Source: Chitinophaga filiformis (lineage in GTDB: Bacteria; Bacteroidota; Bacteroidia; Chitinophagales; Chitinophagaceae). From it: DNA of 64,000 nucleotides. The position numbers were made by a program, and so were the translations under genes. Where the stretch lies: NCBI RefSeq assembly GCF_021646545.1, contig NZ_JAKIRP010000019.1, positions 62,001 to 126,000 of the forward strand. The letters run 5' to 3'. Below the pieces are notes generated by a model that saw only the letters and a list, made by a program, of their open reading frames with translations, did no database searches and was not told the DNA's origin. Positions 23,159 to 31,741 of the stretch are shown here, piece after piece; the first letter of the stretch is position 1, and each line of letters begins with the position of its first letter.

Positions 23159-24616
23159 ATGAAGAGTTACAGACACGTGCAGATCCAGCTGTCGTTTAAC
23201 AGCAAAGAGCCAATATATCAACAGATCAAAGCCTATATTATCAATGAAATAATGCGGGGCAGGCTGCTTCCCGGCGCTTTACTGCCGGGCTCGCGCGTGC
23301 TGGCCCAGCAACTGAAAGTGAACAGGAATACCGTTATTCTTGCATATGACCAACTCACCGCTGCGGGGTGGCTCACCTCTCAGTATAAGAGTGGTACCCG
23401 TGTGAGCGATAGTATGCCGGCAGGACAAAAAGGACCTCCCGGACAGGAAGCGCCCCGGAAGCCCTCTTTGCATATCCCTTTCCGTCATGTGAACATCTCC
23501 CTTTCTTCATCCAATCCCAGCGGTAATTACGATATCATATTTGACGATGGTCGTCCCGATCTGAACCTCATTCCCGTTACAGAGATCAGCCGGGAGTGCC
23601 GGCGACTGTTCCAGCAGGAAAACCAGCGGCAGATATTTACCAACATCACAGAAAGAGGGAATGAACTGCTGTTACAGGAAGTGAATACAATGCTGAACAA
23701 TGACCGTGGGTTGGCAGTTACTACGGATAATATCTGCATCACCCATGGTATGCAGATGGCCTTATACCTCACCGCGCAAACGTTGTTATTGCCGGGAGAT
23801 CATGTGGCTGTTGAACATCCGGGTTATCAGCCGGCCTGGCAGGCCTTTAAGATAGCCGGCGCACAACTGCATTACATACCTTCCGATCAGTACGGGATCG
23901 ATGTTGATGCGCTGGAAGCTTGCTGCCGTACCAGACCTTTAAAAGCGCTGTACATCACGCCGCATCACCAATATCCTACCACGACTACCTTGTCGGTAGA
24001 AAAGCGGATGCAGTTACTGGCATTGAGCAAACAATACAACTTCGTGATCATTGAAGATGATTATGACCACGAGTATCACTTCCATTTACATCATATTCCC
24101 CTGGCGGGTATGGACCATGCAGACAATGTGATCTATATAGGATCGGTCATGCATACACTGCCGGTTAGCTTTGTATGCGGGCCTGCAGCCTTTATCAGCT
24201 CATTATCCGCCTACCGTAGTATTGTGAATCATGAAGGCGACCCGGTGCTGCAACAGGCCATCGCCAATCTGATGGCAACGGGCGACATCCGCAGGCATAT
24301 CCACAATACCCGTTACGTATATATGAAAAGGCTGGAACTGGCCAATAGCATCATACATTCCATCTTTGCCGGACAGGCGCATTACTCGCGTCCGCAGGGA
24401 GGATTGGCCATCTGGCTGCAGTTACATAAAGAAGTCGAAGCGGAACAGCTGCTCCGGAAAGTACAATCTGCCGGTATGAACCTCGTCAATCCCCTGAGCT
24501 ATTATACACCACAATACAGTAGCGCACCAGGTCTGAGACTGGGATATGCATCGCTCGAAGAGCCCCTGATCATTAAAGGGTTGGGCAAACTGGCAAAGGT
24601 GATACAACAGTTATAA
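23159..24616 (+). CDS. MocR-like regulator lacking the PLP lysine
   Basis: A protein of about 485 residues with an N-terminal GntR helix-turn-helix (YQQIKAYIINEIMRGRLLPG, SRVLAQQLKVNRNTVILAYD) and an aminotransferase-like domain. The domain keeps ITHGMQMALYLTAQTLLLPG, the aspartate of FVIIEDDYDHEYHF and the carboxylate-binding arginine in PGLRLGYASLEE. Where the family has a GSFSKTL-like PLP lysine, this reads GSVMHTLPVSF, a histidine at the lysine position. Such a domain could bind a ligand but not form the internal aldimine. The in-frame TTG at 23150 is less likely than the ATG at 23159. Confidence 0.88.
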   Translation: MKSYRHVQIQLSFNSKEPIYQQIKAYIINEIMRGRLLPGALLPGSRVLAQQLKVNRNTVILAYDQLTAAGWLTSQYKSGTRVSDSMPAGQKGPPGQEAPRKPSLHIPFRHVNISLSSSNPSGNYDIIFDDGRPDLNLIPVTEISRECRRLFQQENQRQIFTNITERGNELLLQEVNTMLNNDRGLAVTTDNICITHGMQMALYLTAQTLLLPGDHVAVEHPGYQPAWQAFKIAGAQLHYIPSDQYGIDVDALEACCRTRPLKALYITPHHQYPTTTTLSVEKRMQLLALSKQYNFVIIEDDYDHEYHFHLHHIPLAGMDHADNVIYIGSVMHTLPVSFVCGPAAFISSLSAYRSIVNHEGDPVLQQAIANLMATGDIRRHIHNTRYVYMKRLELANSIIHSIFAGQAHYSRPQGGLAIWLQLHKEVEAEQLLRKVQSAGMNLVNPLSYYTPQYSSAPGLRLGYASLEEPLIIKGLGKLAKVIQQL

Positions 24617-24738
24617 GTATCCTCTATCAGATATTGATATGGTATTACTGTTGTTTATAGCTGCGATTAAAAGTAGAGAGCAAGGTGAGACATCAATTAT
24701 AACTATCCGCTATCGGATATAAATATGACATTGCTCTT
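24612..24738. repeat. Imperfect 42-bp direct repeat between convergent genes
   Basis: TATAAGTATCCTCTATCAGA at 24612 and TATAACTATCCGCTATCGGA at 24698 begin two related segments about 85 bp apart, continuing TATTGATATGG and TATAAATATGA. Each contains a weak GATAT hairpin. Function unknown. Confidence 0.6.
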
Positions 24739-24746
24739 TTAATGGT

Positions 24747-25355
24747 TTACGATAGCGTAGAATGATACAAACAGTCTATCTGTAATTCTGCTGATGCCAG
24801 TTTCTTTTGAAGCAGGCGGCATCCGTGTTGTCTTTTCTTATTTCCTTCATAGTGGGAGCAGTTGTAGCACATCCGCTGCATCCCTCCTTTCTCGTTACTT
24901 AGTCCGGCAACGATCGTAAAGACAGATTGATACAGGCTCATTTTTTCCCGTGATGGTCTCTTACCTACGATCGCGTACAGATCTGCTGTATACTTCTCTG
25001 CCTGTTCCAGCACTTCGAGACCGGCATCTGTGAGGAGAAAGGAATAACTACGCCTGTCCCGCAGGTCATCTTCTATGCGCAACAGCCCCTTACTAACCAA
25101 TGCCGCAGCGGCATCGCTCACGGTGGGACGGCTCAGTTGCAGTTCCATAGCAATGTATGCTACCTTGTTGACTGCTGCCGTATGATGCCCGGTAAAAAGC
25201 AATATCTGTAATTGTAGAGGGGTGATTCCCAGGATCCTTGCCTGTTCCCACTGGATAGCCTTTAGCATGTCGCTGAGCCTTTGTAAGGATAATAACAACC
25301 GCGCATCAAGCGAAGTCAGTTGCTGCTCAGGACTGATCCCTGATGTTTTTTTCAT
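24747..25355 (-). CDS. MarR-family regulator with C-terminal cysteine cluster
   Basis: About 202 residues. The winged helix spans roughly residues 40-115 (QLQILLFTGHHTAAVNKVAY, LQLSRPTVSDAAAALVSKGL, wing RIEDDLRDRRSYSFLLT). The last 40 residues carry four cysteines and histidines, CYNCSHYEGN then QHGCRLLQ and IDCLYH, arranged as a small metal or Fe-S binding tail. I recall similar tails on other MarR-like proteins. A TTG-started frame would begin at 25361; the ATG at 25355 lies about 20 bp after a clear -7 element. Target unknown. Confidence 0.88.
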   Translation of the reverse strand: MKKTSGISPEQQLTSLDARLLLSLQRLSDMLKAIQWEQARILGITPLQLQILLFTGHHTAAVNKVAYIAMELQLSRPTVSDAAAALVSKGLLRIEDDLRDRRSYSFLLTDAGLEVLEQAEKYTADLYAIVGKRPSREKMSLYQSVFTIVAGLSNEKGGMQRMCYNCSHYEGNKKRQHGCRLLQKKLASAELQIDCLYHSTLS

Positions 25356-25375
25356 TGTCAATGTAAAAAGGAGCG

Positions 25376-25409
25376 CAAAAATAGCTCACCGCCATTACTT
25401 GTATAAGTA
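25376..25409 (-). promoter_or_regulatory. Promoter and palindrome before the MarR gene
   Basis: The -7 element TATTTTTG is on the minus strand at 25376-25383. Upstream of it TACTTGTATAAGTA (25396-25409) is a palindrome with one mismatched pair, a common MarR half-site style. Confidence 0.55.
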
Positions 25410-25638
25410 CCAGATATTAAAAATTTTTCAATATTCTGGCCCGGTTCCGGTGGTACGCTTTTTTGATTTATCTTTAGCGCCATTAGCATTACCCCATTAC
25501 ATCACGATGATTTCACGCACTGTCACAAGCACGAATATATATCAGGTATTTATACGTTTTATTTTCAGCATTTCTACCCGGTCCATTTCCGGTGTTATCT
25601 GGTAGTTTACATATTCAATCATCATAAAACTGCTATTT

Positions 25639-26148
25639 ATGAAGCATCGTAATTTTCTACGTTTCTTTGCTGCTGCCATTCTCCTTGCAGCATTTACTAA
25701 ATGTACCCCTCATCATGAAGAGCAGAGAGACATTCCGCTCGATAAAGCCAGAGCCTTTGAACATGTGATCCCGGTCGATGAAGCCCGCCGCCTGCGCCAG
25801 GGTTTCCTTGCCGGAAGAAAAGAACTCCAGAGCAAATTACCCGCTAACTATCTTGATAGCGCATTTAACATGCCCGATGGGGAAACGTTTAACCGTCATG
25901 CCATTGCCGCCATCCTCAATGCCAAAGGCGCTACGGGCCTCCGCATCTACCTGGGCAAGGATGAAAAAGGCCTGGTACGGATGGTACTACTGCCGGTTGA
26001 TTCTTCAGGAGCCGACATCCTCACTACACTGGTATCGCGCGATAAAGCAGCCAATATACCAGGCGTACAACCGGCCAAAGCTGCCGCTCTTGAACAGGCA
26101 ATGGAAAGCGGCCAACGCTGTCCGCCACTCTGCAAAGCCGTATTATAA
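25639..26148 (+). CDS. Hypothetical lipoprotein with C-terminal CPPLC motif
   Basis: A 169-residue protein not recognised as a named family. The signal peptide ends LLAAFTKCTPHH, with a lipobox-like cysteine at about residue 22, so it is probably anchored in a membrane. The body is mixed helix and strand (GATGLRIYLGKDEKGLVRMV) and the end is SGQRCPPLCKAVL with two cysteines. It is 23 bp upstream of a membrane protein and a histidine kinase in the same direction, which suggests a sensory accessory role. Confidence 0.75.
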   Translation: MKHRNFLRFFAAAILLAAFTKCTPHHEEQRDIPLDKARAFEHVIPVDEARRLRQGFLAGRKELQSKLPANYLDSAFNMPDGETFNRHAIAAILNAKGATGLRIYLGKDEKGLVRMVLLPVDSSGADILTTLVSRDKAANIPGVQPAKAAALEQAMESGQRCPPLCKAVL

Positions 26149-26171
26149 TTACTGTTATCATCCTGTTCCTG

Positions 26172-26834
26172 ATGAATAATCTAGGCGCTTTCCTGGTAAG
26201 TCAGCTGGTTATTATTCCCTTAGTGATAGGGCTGATACGCTTCAACAGGACCGTTGAAAGCTTTCAGCCCTTTCTCCTGCTGCTTTCACTGGCCTTTCTT
26301 TCTGAGACCATCAGCTTCATTTGTATCAGCCTGCTGGAAACGAGCAATGCCGTTCCGTCGAATCTCTACGGGCTGGCTGAATCTATCGTGATCATCTACC
26401 AGTTCTTCGTATGGGGAGCGCTGAAACGAAAGCGGTTGCTTTTCATCGGATTGTTATTCGGGTTTGCCGCTGTATGGACCACAGAAAATATCATCTTCAA
26501 CAAGATCGAAACCTTCAGTCCCTATTTCCGCGTCACCTATGCTTTTGTTACAGTGTTGCTCAGCATCAACGAGATCAACTACCTGATCGTAAAAGATAAC
26601 AAGTCGCTTTTCCGCAATGCGCGTTTCCTGGTCTGCCTGGGGTTTATCATCATCTTCATTTACCAGATCATCTATGAAGCGTCCCTGTTCATCGGGTCAG
26701 ACACCGTGCTGTCTTTACGGGTCATTTTTATGTTTAATTATATCAATGCTTTTGTAAATTTGATCTATGCTATAGCAGTTCTATGCATACCTGTTAAATC
26801 ATCCTACTACTTTAACAAACATTTTGATGCATAG
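26172..26834 (+). CDS. Hypothetical seven-helix membrane protein
   Basis: A 220-residue integral membrane protein with about seven hydrophobic segments (for example FLVSQLVIIPLVIGLIRF, PFLLLLSLAFLSETISFICI, FLVCLGFIIIFIYQIIYEA) and short loops. I do not recognise a named family. It lies between the lipoprotein and the histidine kinase (37 bp before the kinase), an arrangement consistent with a separate membrane sensor feeding a kinase that itself has only one TM segment. Confidence 0.75.
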   Translation: MNNLGAFLVSQLVIIPLVIGLIRFNRTVESFQPFLLLLSLAFLSETISFICISLLETSNAVPSNLYGLAESIVIIYQFFVWGALKRKRLLFIGLLFGFAAVWTTENIIFNKIETFSPYFRVTYAFVTVLLSINEINYLIVKDNKSLFRNARFLVCLGFIIIFIYQIIYEASLFIGSDTVLSLRVIFMFNYINAFVNLIYAIAVLCIPVKSSYYFNKHFDA

Positions 26835-26871
26835 CATGCCGGCACCTGATGCCTCAAAATGATAATGCCCC

Positions 26872-27612
26872 ATGGACGATAAAATATTCTATATCACGAT
26901 ATTTATTTCAGTGCTGATAGCTGTGATCATCCTCTTCTTCGTGGTATCTATCATATTGTATCACCGCCGTTACATACAGCTGCAACGGGAACGTATTACA
27001 GCCGAGATCACCATCCTGGAGAATGAGCGGAAAAGGATCGCAACAGATCTGCATGATAGCATGGGCCCACTACTGTCTACCATCAAACTGAACATTCACA
27101 GTATTACCGTAGCCGATGACCGCGACCAGCAGGTCATTGCGAAATCGTCCGGCTACATTGATGAAGTGATCCGCGGCCTCCGGCAGATCTCACACAATCT
27201 CCTGCCCGCCACCCTGGAACGTAAAGGATTGACAGAAGCATTGCATGAATTCATCAGACAATTATCCGATAAGCAACCGCTGGAAATAAAGTTCCACACT
27301 GCAGGACAGATCAATATTCCTCCGGAAAAACAGATCCATATTTTCCGCATCATCCAGGAGATCACTCACAATACGCTGAAACATGCCCAGGCCACACAAC
27401 TGCAGATCGCACTCACCCGTGAGAATGGTTTTTACCTCGTATTGATCAGGGAGAACGGGATCGGATTTGATGTTAAAAAAGCCCGGACCGAATCGTCCGG
27501 ACTGGGAATGAAAAGCCTGGCCATCCGCACAGACATTCTAGGCGGCTCATTATCCATTGATTCCGTGCCTGGTCAGGGTACCAACTATTTCGTAAAAATT
27601 CCCGTGGGATAA
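26872..27612 (+). CDS. Sensor histidine kinase, HisKA_3/NarX type
   Basis: A 246-residue kinase with one N-terminal membrane segment (YITIFISVLIAVIILFFVVS) and almost no sensor domain. It has the dimerisation/phosphoacceptor motif ERKRIATDLHDSMGPLLSTI, N-box IIQEITHNTLKHAQA, a G1 box reading RENGIGFDV (Glu for the usual Asp) and the G2 stretch SGLGMKSLAIR. It phosphorylates a NarL-type regulator, almost certainly the product starting at 27676. Confidence 0.92.
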   Translation: MDDKIFYITIFISVLIAVIILFFVVSIILYHRRYIQLQRERITAEITILENERKRIATDLHDSMGPLLSTIKLNIHSITVADDRDQQVIAKSSGYIDEVIRGLRQISHNLLPATLERKGLTEALHEFIRQLSDKQPLEIKFHTAGQINIPPEKQIHIFRIIQEITHNTLKHAQATQLQIALTRENGFYLVLIRENGIGFDVKKARTESSGLGMKSLAIRTDILGGSLSIDSVPGQGTNYFVKIPVG

Positions 27613-27675
27613 CGTAACTTTACACACACTGAGATTTCAGAGAGACAACTCCAATACCCCAATTCTTACATTCAA

Positions 27676-28344
27676 ATGAATCACGACATCCGATTAGTGA
27701 TAGCTGACGATCATGAAATTTTCCGTGATGGACTCGCACTAATGCTTTCGAGGCAACCTGACATTACCCTTGTGGGACAAGCCAACAATGGCAGGGAATT
27801 ACTGGAACTGCTTGAAACCGTCGAAGCTGATGTAGTCATGACGGATCTGAAGATGCCTTTAATGGACGGCATTACGGCCACCCGTACGCTGTTACAGCGA
27901 TTGCCCCATATCAGGATCATCGCACTGTCTATGTTCGATGAAGAAGAACTGATCGTGGAAATGCTGGAAGCCGGCGCCAAAGGTTACCTGTTAAAGAATG
28001 CCGACAAACAGGAGATCATTGAGGCTATCAACAGTGTATACGAGGATAATATCTTCTATTGCAAACAAACCTCTGCCAAGCTGGCTTCCATGATCGTCAG
28101 AAGCCGTTTTAATCCTTCGCGCGACAATGCCACTGTTTTATTCACCGATCGTGAGAAAGAGATCATCCGTCTCATCTGCCAGCAATTCACGGCCCAGGAA
28201 ATAGGTGAAAAGATCTTCCTCAGCAAGCGTACAGTAGAGGGCCACCGCACGCGCATACTGGAAAAAATGAATGTTAAAAATACAGCCGGCGTGGTAGTTT
28301 TTGCATTGAAAAACAATCTGATCAGCGAGGCGGAACTGCTTTGA
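27676..28344 (+). CDS. NarL/FixJ-family response regulator
   Basis: A 222-residue regulator. The receiver has VIADDHEIFRDGL, the phosphoacceptor Asp in VVMTDLKMPLMDGI, and the conserved ALSMFDE and KGYLLKNADK. The C-terminal LuxR HTH reads FTDREKEIIRLICQQFTAQE, then LSKRTVEGHRTRILEKMNVK. It is the partner of the kinase 63 bp upstream. Targets unknown. Confidence 0.94.
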   Translation: MNHDIRLVIADDHEIFRDGLALMLSRQPDITLVGQANNGRELLELLETVEADVVMTDLKMPLMDGITATRTLLQRLPHIRIIALSMFDEEELIVEMLEAGAKGYLLKNADKQEIIEAINSVYEDNIFYCKQTSAKLASMIVRSRFNPSRDNATVLFTDREKEIIRLICQQFTAQEIGEKIFLSKRTVEGHRTRILEKMNVKNTAGVVVFALKNNLISEAELL

Positions 28345-28397
28345 GGCTTTCATTACTGGCAATCTGTGCGTATATTTGCGGCAACTAACTGATAAAA

Positions 28398-28985
28398 GTG
28401 CCTATGACACGTATAGCCCTGATCCGTCACGGAAGTACTGCATGGAATAAAGAAGGAAAAATGCAGGGCAGCACAGATATCCCACTGGATACAGAAGGAC
28501 TTGAACAGGCCCGCAAACTGGCTATCCGCCTGTCTGACGAACATTGGGACCTGGTCTACACAAGCCAATTATCACGCGCAAAACAAACCGGCGAGATCAT
28601 TGCTGCCGGGCTGGGTATTACTGATATCCGCCAGGACAGACGTCTCATGGAAGTATCCGGCGGACAAACCGAGGGTACTACTGAGGCCGACAGGATTGCC
28701 CGCTGGGGCGCCAACTGGCGGCAGCTGGAACTGGGCATGGAAACGGAGCAGTCTGTACTAACCCGTGGCCTGAGCTTCCTGGATGAGCTGCTGAAAGAAC
28801 ATGCCGGCAAACATATCCTCCTGGTGAGCCATGGCAGTTTTATCCGTCATCTGTTGCGTAAACTGGCTCCTACCCTTGTACAGGAAGCCACCCTGAAAAA
28901 TACCTCCGTTACCCGTTTTACTGTGAATGACGACCAATGGGAATGTGAGCTGTACAATTGTACTGCACACCTGAGCGAGGTATAA
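28398..28985 (+). CDS. Histidine phosphatase-family protein (phosphoglycerate-mutase-like)
   Basis: A 195-residue cytoplasmic enzyme with the phosphohistidine motif RIALIRHGSTAWN, the substrate-binding segment DLVYTSQLSRAKQTGEI, the catalytic Glu in LMEVSGGQTEGT and the second histidine in LLVSHGSFIRHLL. Family members act as broad phosphatases, or on phosphoglycerate, cobalamin precursors or fructose-2,6-bisphosphate; the substrate is not readable. It follows the response regulator by 53 bp. Confidence 0.9.
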   Translation: MPMTRIALIRHGSTAWNKEGKMQGSTDIPLDTEGLEQARKLAIRLSDEHWDLVYTSQLSRAKQTGEIIAAGLGITDIRQDRRLMEVSGGQTEGTTEADRIARWGANWRQLELGMETEQSVLTRGLSFLDELLKEHAGKHILLVSHGSFIRHLLRKLAPTLVQEATLKNTSVTRFTVNDDQWECELYNCTAHLSEV

Positions 28986-29234
28986 TGCTCCGGATGATTG
29001 CTGAGGGTCCATATGTCAAAGAACGTTGGGCGCAATACAATATTAGCGAAGAACGCAAGGCGCTTTTGGACAATGTCCACAGGACGCAAAATCATGTGCA
29101 TAGGACGCCAAAATGAGGGGACGAACTGCAGAAACGTGTATACCTCTACTTCCAGAAAAGCATAGTAATACTTTACAGATTCCTGGTATATTATATTCCG
29201 GGCGTACCTGATTTCCCCGGTTTCGGTTCGGTTT

Positions 29235-29322
29235 GATACCGCTTTGATACCGCTCATCCTACGTTAATGCTACGTTCATGAACGTAGGATCAACGCAGGA
29301 TGAGCGGTATCAAAGCGGTATC
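29235..29322. repeat. 88-bp near-perfect palindrome
   Basis: Two 44-base arms meet at 29278/29279. The left arm starts GATACCGCTTTGATACCGCT and the right arm ends in its reverse complement; 41 of 44 positions pair. The outermost 26 pairs are perfect and the innermost part is CTACGTTCATGAACGTAG. Each arm contains GATACCGCT twice. There is no T-run and it lies 250 bp from the nearest stop codon, so it is not an ordinary terminator. Confidence 0.95.
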
Positions 29323-29476
29323 TAAGCGGCATTGTAACCACCTTAAGACATACTTAAGATATAGTAGAGATTCGCTTAGGTGCCTTATCTAGGCTATAAT
29401 GCTATAGTAGAGAGCCTGTAGGCTATAGCCTTCACCGAATCTTGAGCGAATCTTGAGGGAAGATTACTCACGCTAA

Positions 29477-29631
29477 GTAGCTTCGGTTTCAGTATGGGAT
29501 GGCGGTCGGCGCCTCTCTGAATGACTATTGAGCGTTGTCAGGCGAATTGGTGCTGGCATCTGGATTTGACCGCACCGGTCGCGTCACCGGAGAGCCGAAG
29601 GCCCGCCATTCCCATCTGAAACCGGTGCTAC
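29477..29631 (+). repeat. Element E: most divergent family member
   Basis: GTAGCTTCGGTTTCAG at the left and, in reverse complement, GTAGCACCGGTTTCAGATGG at the right. The arms continue TATGGGATGGCGG and GAATGGCGGGCC and then TCTC/GAGA instead of ATCCCTT/AAGGGAT. The core keeps CTATTGAGCGTTGTCAGGCG, comparable to CTATTAAGCTTTGTTAGTCG in A. Both arms are changed relative to A-C but remain complementary. Confidence 0.7.
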
Positions 29632-29694
29632 TTTCGCTCTCCCCCTGTAGTATATTGCACCCTGCTTATCAGGACGATGAGGGGATGCTGCTAT

Positions 29695-29905
29695 CACATG
29701 CTTTAAGTATGTCTTTGCCCTGCCTTTACTATGCTTTTACCATACCGTTGTCACGCCTTTGCCTGCCTTACCACGTCTTTGCCATGCCTTTACTATACTT
29801 TACCATGCCGTTGCCGGCCTTACTATGCCTATGCCTTTGCTTTACTATGCTTTACCATGCCCTTACCATGCCTTTGTTATGCTCATACCCATGTCTTAAC
29901 CAGGT
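29695..29905. repeat. Degenerate 12-bp microsatellite (CTTTACCATGCC-like)
   Basis: About sixteen words such as CCTTTACTATGC, CTTTACCATGCC and CTTTGCCATGCC follow one another. The frame translated through it (29535-30008) is low-complexity and not convincing as a gene. The rest of 28986-30176 holds the palindrome, element E and no gene that I can see. Confidence 0.8.
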
Positions 29906-30176
29906 GCTGAAACAGACCCCTCAGGGTGGTAATTCGGACAAATTCCGGCTGAATTCCATTAACGTGTACTGCATCCCGTTCAACTTGTTAATTTTTTTAA
30001 CAAACTGACCGTAGTTTCATCATGGCAACGCTTTTTTTTGTAGACTTGTGATGTAATTCAGGGACAATTTTTTCAGCACTACCCCAATAGCTAATCTGTC
30101 AGTTTTAATCAGTTATCATCAGTTATTATCAGTTTATCATAGTAATAAGTTCATACCCCTTATTCTCTGTACTATT

Positions 30177-31046
30177 ATGAGCGAGGAACTGTTCATGCAC
30201 TTCATCCCTTCTACGCCGGCCTTTTTGGGGCCAGTACATAGTCATTCGCTACGGTTTACCTATACCGTTACAACTTATCTCGTGTCTTCCGGTATTTTGC
30301 CCCTTACCTGCATATGGAGTGTGACTGTCTGGATACTGGTCATGATGTGCAGGCTGGACACCTACAAGAAGAAACAGCGGGAGCTGGTGCAGATGTTGCA
30401 GGAGCAGCAGGCCATGATGACCAACCACGAGCTGGAGATACAGGAGGCGGAGCGCAAACGTATTGCGGCCGATATCCACGATGAGATAGGCGGCAACCTG
30501 GCTGCTATGCGGGTCTACCTGCAAAACCTGCACTACAGAACAAAGCAGGACGAACAGAAAGCCAGGAATCTGCTGCAGCTGGTAGACCAGACCAGCCAGA
30601 ATGTGCGCAGGGCGGCGCATAACCTGGTTCCTCCCCTTTTTGGCAATATTCCACTTACTGATATACTGCAATCTTACTTTTCGCTGCTCAACTCCTCCAA
30701 TATCCTGTTCCATTTCTGCAGCAATAAATACCAGACCTGCTTCGATCCCAGGCAGGAATTGATACTATACCGCATCATCATGGAACTGACCAGTAATATT
30801 ATCAGGCATGCCCATGCCTCAGCTGCCACTATCCAACTGCTGTATTACCCGGACTACCTGGAAATAATAGTGGAAGATGATGGGGTAGGATTACCGGTCG
30901 TTCCGGGCAGGGAGGGTATGGGATTATCGGGCGTACGCAGCCGCGTAAAATCGTTAGGCGGGAAATTACACGTCGATTCGGGCTTTTCCGGTACCACCTT
31001 TATCATTCACATCCCCGTAATTCCGCAACATGCAGCTACCTGTTAA
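30177..31046 (+). CDS. Sensor histidine kinase, HisKA_3/NarX type (second pair)
   Basis: A 289-residue kinase with one TM segment (about residues 35-58, SSGILPLTCIWSVTVWILVM), a coiled-coil linker and the phosphoacceptor motif AERKRIAADIHDEIGGNLAA. The ATPase has N-box IMELTSNIIRHAHA, G1 VEDDGVGLPV and G2 GMGLSGVRSRVK. It lacks an obvious sensor domain, like the kinase at 26872. Its stop overlaps the next response-regulator start by 17 bp, so the two are translated together. Confidence 0.92.
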   Translation: MSEELFMHFIPSTPAFLGPVHSHSLRFTYTVTTYLVSSGILPLTCIWSVTVWILVMMCRLDTYKKKQRELVQMLQEQQAMMTNHELEIQEAERKRIAADIHDEIGGNLAAMRVYLQNLHYRTKQDEQKARNLLQLVDQTSQNVRRAAHNLVPPLFGNIPLTDILQSYFSLLNSSNILFHFCSNKYQTCFDPRQELILYRIIMELTSNIIRHAHASAATIQLLYYPDYLEIIVEDDGVGLPVVPGREGMGLSGVRSRVKSLGGKLHVDSGFSGTTFIIHIPVIPQHAATC

Positions 31047-31656
31047 TGTCATCCTTGCTGATGACCACACACTCTTTGCCGACGGTATCAATTCCATCCT
31101 GCAACAGGTCCCTAATGTGACCGTTCTGGCTATTGCCGCCAACGGACAGGAACTAATGGAGCTCCTGCCACGCCATCAGCCGGATATCGTCATCCTGGAT
31201 ATCAATATGCCTGTACTGAACGGGTTGGAAGTTACAAAGCTCATCCGGCAGGATTTTCCCCATATCCGGACCATTATCCTTTCCAGTTATAGTGATCCCC
31301 ATCTTATTTCCCTCGCCCTCAGCTATGGGGCCGATGGCTACCTGCTGAAAACCTGCAATAAGGAAGAACTGCTGCAAACCATCCGGCAGGTCAGCAAGGG
31401 GAAACAATGCTTCCCTCCCATGGCCCGCATCTACCAGCAGGAATCCGAAAGTCTGCCCTTCAGGGAGTTCAACCTGACCCGGCGCGAAACGGAGATCCTT
31501 CAGCTGATCAATCAGCAGCTTACCAACCAGCAGATAGCCACACACCTGTACCTGAGCATCTATACCGTAGAAACTCACCGGAAGAATATTATGCAGAAAC
31601 TCCAGCTGAAAAGTCCAGCTGCCCTTACCCGTTTTCTCCTGGAGAAAGGGCTGTAA
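31030..31656 (+). CDS. NarL/FixJ-family response regulator (second pair)
   Basis: A 208-residue regulator: receiver VILADDHTLFADGI with phosphoacceptor Asp in DIVILDINMPVLNG, then the LuxR HTH LTRRETEILQLINQQLTNQQ and LSIYTVETHRKNIMQKLQLK. It is the partner of the overlapping kinase gene. The two kinase-regulator pairs in this region (26872-28344 and 30177-31656) share layout and are likely related by old duplication. Confidence 0.94.
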   Translation: MQLPVNVILADDHTLFADGINSILQQVPNVTVLAIAANGQELMELLPRHQPDIVILDINMPVLNGLEVTKLIRQDFPHIRTIILSSYSDPHLISLALSYGADGYLLKTCNKEELLQTIRQVSKGKQCFPPMARIYQQESESLPFREFNLTRRETEILQLINQQLTNQQIATHLYLSIYTVETHRKNIMQKLQLKSPAALTRFLLEKGL

Positions 31657-31709
31657 GCACCGGCCATACTACCTACCATGCCATTCTGTCATTTTCGGAT
31701 TTTATTGCG

Positions 31710-31717
31710 TAGTTTTG
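31710..31717 (+). promoter_or_regulatory. -7 promoter element before miaB
   Basis: TAGTTTTG fits TAnnTTTG and lies 24 bp before the miaB ATG at 31742. A -33 element is not clear. Confidence 0.5.
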
Positions 31718-31741
31718 CTTTCCTAAAATTACTTGCAAAGG

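Noticed and set aside
29535..30008. 157-codon plus-strand frame rich in Met, Pro and Leu
   Set aside because: It is the translation of the 12-bp microsatellite and part of element E.
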